DNA of 17,245 bases from Treponema sp. UBA3649 (GTDB lineage: Bacteria > Spirochaetota > Spirochaetia > Treponematales > Treponemataceae), in the NCBI GenBank assembly GCA_002373325.1, contig DFKI01000032.1:1-17245 (forward strand), in the 5' to 3' direction. Positions within the stretch are counted from its first letter, which is position 1, and each line of letters opens with the position of its first letter. Shown piece after piece: positions 14,801-17,245 of the stretch. The position numbers and the translations under genes were made by a program. Under the pieces are notes generated by a model. That model did not search any database. It was not told where the DNA came from and was given only the letters and a program-made list of their open reading frames with translations.

Positions 14801-16131
14801 AACAGTTCAACACAATGCTCAGGTACTCGCTGGGAGAATCCTACGACCAGGCCTTTGCGGACAAAGTATTCGCCGCGTCAGAGGATGTCATAGGTCTTGG
14901 CGGTGAGGATTATTACTGGGGAGCTGCCGGATTTAATGGAAGGGATCTTTATTCTTCCGCCCAGATTTTCTACATCGACTCTGCGAACCATTTCCGCTGG
15001 CTTGACTGCATCCCGGGCCTTACGGTATCTTCAATCATTTACCGCGTCTCTGAGATTGAAAGGACTGTGGTAAGACAGGCTTCATCCTCCTCTGCAAATG
15101 CAAACAGCTATGGACTTCCTTATGATTCCAAGGCGGTCTTTAACGGAAAGGAAATTGAATTTGATGCATCCAGCTATTTCAATTCAGGCATCATGGGAAC
15201 TCCGAAAGACAACTACATTTATTTCTATGACGCGGGACGGGGTCCCTACGGCTGCTATGACTGGAAGGAGCAGTGCTGGCTTTGGGTGACAAGCGACAGG
15301 ATTAAGGAAACCGAGATTGACTTTACCAAATTCTACACCAAGATAGAACTTTCAAAGACAAAGCTCAACCGGGACTTTACCGGAGCCCCTCTTGGACCTC
15401 AGGTAAATGAAGCGAAGTCTGAACCTGTTTCTCAAATCCCAGCTTCTGCATTGAATGACTATGGACTTCCTTATGACCCTGACGCGGTTCATATCGAGCT
15501 TCCGGCGGGCAAACGGAATCTTGGTTCCATTGCCATAATGAAATCCACTAAAAATCCGGAATGGGTAAGCGTTCAAAGCTTGATGACAGGAGGCTGGTAC
15601 ACCTATGACCTCAAGAATCAATGCTGGGAGTCTGCAAGAGGACTAAGTTCGGATGCTCTGGACATCTCTATACTTTATGAAAAGATAGATTTGTCAAAGA
15701 CTGAACTTATGCGTGACAAACAGGGAAATCCGTGTGGTGGATGGAAAAACACGTCAATCAAGTTTATGAATGCCAGTGATGCCGAGAGATATGCTAATCT
15801 GGAAAAAGAAGCCGCAAAGAGCAAGATTACCACTGGATACAAGAATTCTTACGGCCTGATTTATGACTTTGACTATCGAATGCCTGGTCAGTCAATCGTT
15901 TTCATGGAAAAAGGAATTACGGGAAGCGCAAATAACAGCACGAAACTCATAACCTTTAAGAACAGGAATGGAGACATACTTGGAACGTACAATTACGACC
16001 AGCAGGTTTGGGCATCCCGAAAGTCGGATTTCTCTATGACTGATGTTGAGCTTGCCATGTTCTATACTGCCATTGAACTGAGGGCTACCACGCTCAACCG
16101 TGATTACTCAGGAACGTCAATCATTCCCTGA
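11896..16131 (+). CDS. Large secreted multidomain protein with transglutaminase-like domain
   Basis: A 1411-residue exported protein. A signal peptide spans residues 1-39 (hydrophobic core 19-33, cleavage likely after AFAQ). Domains in order: a novel module at about 46-145; three repeats with paired GYxxG motifs (165-296); a charged coiled coil built on EKARIAEE-like units (303-360); a Ser/Thr-rich linker (361-400); a transglutaminase-like domain (about 440-560) with the triad Cys495 (GVCEGYT), His535 (KHGWGVVH) and Asp550 (FDVTW); a beta-rich domain (about 640-722); two thioredoxin-fold-like domains (about 757-884 and 917-1057) without a CxxC; and three more copies of the first module (1071-1411). 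The triad is complete, so the enzyme may cross-link or cleave peptides. A clear promoter and ribosome-binding site precede it. It converges with the downstream membrane-protein gene, overlapping it by 28 bp. The substrate is unknown. Confidence 0.9.
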   Translation: MQFEENGIKIQGRGYAHGLRLVLLSLLILLNLCIPAFAQKNSGGQMYDRGAVVKSIKNGAKMSGYFVKVDAKKKIAYFYTDKKLTDQAGEYNLGEQFWIDWDEEKIDPLKVDLKAFYKKINLSKTVLMRTQDGTHLANVTVVKASRPEKNEAQIKKEKDAARKSGYDAGYVSAGRTLPKSHADYADEWYAGYDEGSAEVKRQAAEKARQAAEIAKKDGYDTGLSGKSGTVPKKYSANSSDWKSGYSEGAAERKRLSDVAYNAGYEDGLKGASKSPVVPSDYKAYSDSYKSGYTKGWNEMLLKKQEEEKARIAEEKAKEEERAKEEARIAEEKAKEKARIAEEKAREEARIAEEKERERNASQEKPAPSTGSTNTTPIVQPTGTASTSSTSTSSASTSTSAYIPDAQVSENFVFTARKHPTLVSYDKLDAQVQKIKCPVSMTPEEAAKKIVAPAKTDMEKARALFTWIACNVVYDYSFKKDSYTAAGTWKNRTGVCEGYTHLYIQMAKAVGLNAEYISGYAKNTADYNPGNPLEKHGWGVVHINGKHVLFDVTWAAVSKLNEPSTFNGDWFDVDPYLFIFSHFPQDLSLAYIADKSMDLGQFYEYFKKLPTAHPGLARLGVDGKELYDFFKVNPDAWVPKCYNEFYADRGVKINKLSLTRTLAGNKTYAFNFTIPKGVAMTLGDQPLVSGKDLSYTPSSTSQAGAILKFGVQSGIVYSTEFNLIENLSDSSYFKAQNLSKAQFNMADGSKNDNVASGKPKVLVFIDGSKDYLYSTLSSLAIYSNKFNDVDLFFVDAGDKNGSSVKNSVKGAAESAGVSQYVALQDASENRALVQKYMTQAGLSSSTVHLPVAVFIDSSNKLQFVDAFKSVPDAYSRVEQIAKATGTKSFNTSSFNVPNTNKAELPAMGGGSVNNQAAGKAKVLVSMPFLCGDKDSERLAKEIMAASAQFKNIDLVITDSKFACDRMSATKQFNTMLRYSLGESYDQAFADKVFAASEDVIGLGGEDYYWGAAGFNGRDLYSSAQIFYIDSANHFRWLDCIPGLTVSSIIYRVSEIERTVVRQASSSSANANSYGLPYDSKAVFNGKEIEFDASSYFNSGIMGTPKDNYIYFYDAGRGPYGCYDWKEQCWLWVTSDRIKETEIDFTKFYTKIELSKTKLNRDFTGAPLGPQVNEAKSEPVSQIPASALNDYGLPYDPDAVHIELPAGKRNLGSIAIMKSTKNPEWVSVQSLMTGGWYTYDLKNQCWESARGLSSDALDISILYEKIDLSKTELMRDKQGNPCGGWKNTSIKFMNASDAERYANLEKEAAKSKITTGYKNSYGLIYDFDYRMPGQSIVFMEKGITGSANNSTKLITFKNRNGDILGTYNYDQQVWASRKSDFSMTDVELAMFYTAIELRATTLNRDYSGTSIIP
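12388..12783 (+). repeat. Three protein-level repeats with paired GYxxG motifs
   Basis: Within the transglutaminase-like protein, GYDAG/GYDEG (residues 165 and 191), GYDTG/GYSEG (218 and 244) and GYEDG/GYTKG (263 and 291) form three units of about 45-53 residues. The two motifs inside each unit are 26-28 residues apart. A Pro-x-x-Tyr segment and an aromatic cluster lie between them. Confidence 0.75.
15106..16128 (+). repeat. Three C-terminal copies of a novel ~95-100-residue module
   Basis: Copies begin at residues 1072 (YGLPYD), 1189 (YGLPYD) and 1319 (YGLIYD). Each has Y-[ND]-x3-Q-x-W (Tyr1121-Trp1128, Tyr1237-Trp1244, Tyr1365-Trp1372), then a segment ending in I-x-L-S-K-T-x-L-x-R-D or a variant. 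A fourth, more distant copy lies near the N-terminus (residues 46-145, 12031-12330) with Y91-x4-Q96-x-W98 and INLSKTVLMR. Confidence 0.8.
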
Positions 16132-17081
16132 GCCCTCTCTTCCTCGTATCTTTCAAATTCTTTTAGCAGCAGGAACACGAAGCGGGACGCGTTTTCGTCA
16201 AGGGATGAAAATCTCTTGCGGACGGTCCTGCTTTTTCCGTTTTTGATTTGATATATTCTGATGATGTAGTTTACGGCATTCGCTTCCCCGAGACGGTTTT
16301 TTGTCCTTGCCTCAATCACGTCGGAAAAATTCGCGGTGTATCTTCTGAGTCCCTTGGTGTAGGAAAAGGTCCTGCTCTTTTCGTCCACAGTCATGTAGCT
16401 TCCCCTGACAATCGGAAAGTAAAAAAGGGATGCAATCAGGATGCCGCCGAAAATGGAAAAGGCAAGAATCATGTCCTTTACGGAAAAACTCCTATGGTGC
16501 AGGATGAAAATGGAAAGCATGAGCGCCGCCACAAGGTCACTTAAAAGCATGAGGATTAGCTCGCTTTTTTTACGCCGGATTTTAAAGGCCCTTGGTTTTT
16601 GTGCCTCAAGATTTTTGTAAAGCCACCCCTGCGCAAAATTGCTGAAAAGACCCGCGTTCACCAACATGCCGTCCACGGAGATTTTCCCGGATTCAAAATC
16701 GACCTTGACGTTTTCCGCGTTGTCGATGTGGCACGAAGTTATGTCCTCCGCAAAAAAGATTCTCTCCTTTCTGAAAAGAGTCCTCTGAGTGATTGTGTTT
16801 CCCTCCACTTGCACCGAAAATGAGTTTTCCCAAATCAGCGCGAAAAGACTTGCAAGTGCGAAAAGGATAAAAAAGACGCCGGCGATCGGAACCTTTGCCC
16901 GGAATGAAAAAACTGCGAAACCGACAAAAACCGCGGATGCCAGAAGCAGGACGGGAATCATCCAGTTGGGTTTCCGTACCGTGAAGCGGTCTGGCGCGTC
17001 AAGGATTTCATCTTCACTTTCTTTGTTTGACGAGCGGCGCAGAAGGGCGTTGACAAGTGTGCCTATGAAATTGAAATTCAT
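16104..17081 (-). CDS. Four-helix integral membrane protein of unknown function
   Basis: A 325-residue inner-membrane protein. Hydrophobic helices lie at about 41-59, 65-84, 175-194 and 204-222, arranged as two hairpins. Between them (85-172) and after them (226-325) are soluble, beta-rich, Lys/Arg-containing segments. The pattern (helical hairpin, then an ENSFSVQVEGNTITQRTLF-type strand region, repeated) hints at two PH-like domains attached to membrane hairpins, but this is a guess from pattern. I cannot name the family. The start at 17081 has GGAGG 5 nt upstream, with a near-consensus promoter at 17121-17149. The last 28 bp overlap the end of the convergent transglutaminase-like gene. No catalytic motif is seen. 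Confidence 0.75.
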   Translation of the reverse strand: MNFNFIGTLVNALLRRSSNKESEDEILDAPDRFTVRKPNWMIPVLLLASAVFVGFAVFSFRAKVPIAGVFFILFALASLFALIWENSFSVQVEGNTITQRTLFRKERIFFAEDITSCHIDNAENVKVDFESGKISVDGMLVNAGLFSNFAQGWLYKNLEAQKPRAFKIRRKKSELILMLLSDLVAALMLSIFILHHRSFSVKDMILAFSIFGGILIASLFYFPIVRGSYMTVDEKSRTFSYTKGLRRYTANFSDVIEARTKNRLGEANAVNYIIRIYQIKNGKSRTVRKRFSSLDENASRFVFLLLKEFERYEEERAQGMIDVPE

Positions 17082-17120
17082 TTTTTCCTCCGTTCACTTG
17101 ATGGGAAGAAATCCCTTGCA

Positions 17121-17149
17121 ATTATACATTCTGCTGAATATAATTTCAA
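17121..17149 (-). promoter_or_regulatory. Near-consensus promoter for the four-helix membrane protein
   Basis: On the minus strand TTGAAA (17144-17149) and TATAAT (17121-17126) are separated by exactly 17 bp. The -10 is perfect and the -35 has four of six matches. The start near 17114 gives a leader of about 33 nt. The remaining 17150-17245 is AT-rich with no gene visible. Confidence 0.75.
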
Positions 17150-17245
17150 CACCCTGAAAATGAATTGTAGAAGGCAAGTGCAAATCTAAAATAAACTTGG
17201 GAAACTAAAATCTAAACGAGGAACCGCTTTCATTTACGGTGAGAA

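Overview
The window reads as bacterial chromosome of a host-associated spirochaete, most likely a Treponema. This is inferred from overall protein style, not from a marker gene. Supporting hints are the fusion of UPF0158 with GNAT, a lone DbpA RNA-binding-domain protein, an Rpn-family nuclease, and large secreted transglutaminase-like and GerMN proteins. Most genes are roughly 45-50% G+C. One gene, the DNA methyltransferase, is much more AT-rich. No rRNA, tRNA, insertion sequence or CRISPR array was seen.

Layout. (1) 1-1100: the 3' part of a probable U32-family protease, cut by the window edge. (2) 1162-2013 (-): Rpn-type PD-(D/E)XK nuclease. Next comes a gene-poor stretch (2014-2415), then a solitary ssb (2416-2865, -). 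(3) 2866-3221: a divergent region with helically phased A-tracts, leading to an unrecognised secreted protein (3222-4298, +). (4) 4321-7120: an accessory-looking island with a DUF262+HNH nuclease (-), a GC-rich structured intergenic element, an EcoRI-family adenine methyltransferase (-) and a divergent Xre regulator (+). The intergenic region between the last two carries four regularly spaced TACCAA repeats. (5) 7143-7226: a 12-unit heptamer tandem array just upstream of a strong promoter. This drives clpP (7334-7948) and a UPF0158-GNAT fusion (7967-8923). (6) 9033-10713: a DbpA-RBD protein overlapping a metallo-beta-lactamase-fold hydrolase. (7) 10710-11705 (-): a membrane-anchored GerMN protein whose stop overlaps that of the hydrolase. 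(8) 11896-16131: a 1411-residue secreted multidomain transglutaminase-like protein. (9) 16104-17081 (-): a four-helix membrane protein that overlaps it tail to tail and has a near-consensus promoter.

The housekeeping side (ClpP, SSB, RNA binding, hydrolase) is ordinary. Two parts deserve attention. The first is the island with regulator, methyltransferase and DUF262-HNH nuclease, which has the parts list of a small restriction-like or defence cassette although no such system with exactly this composition is claimed here. The second is the 1411-residue protein, which carries a roughly 95-100-residue module four times (one N-terminal, three C-terminal) that I cannot assign to a named family.
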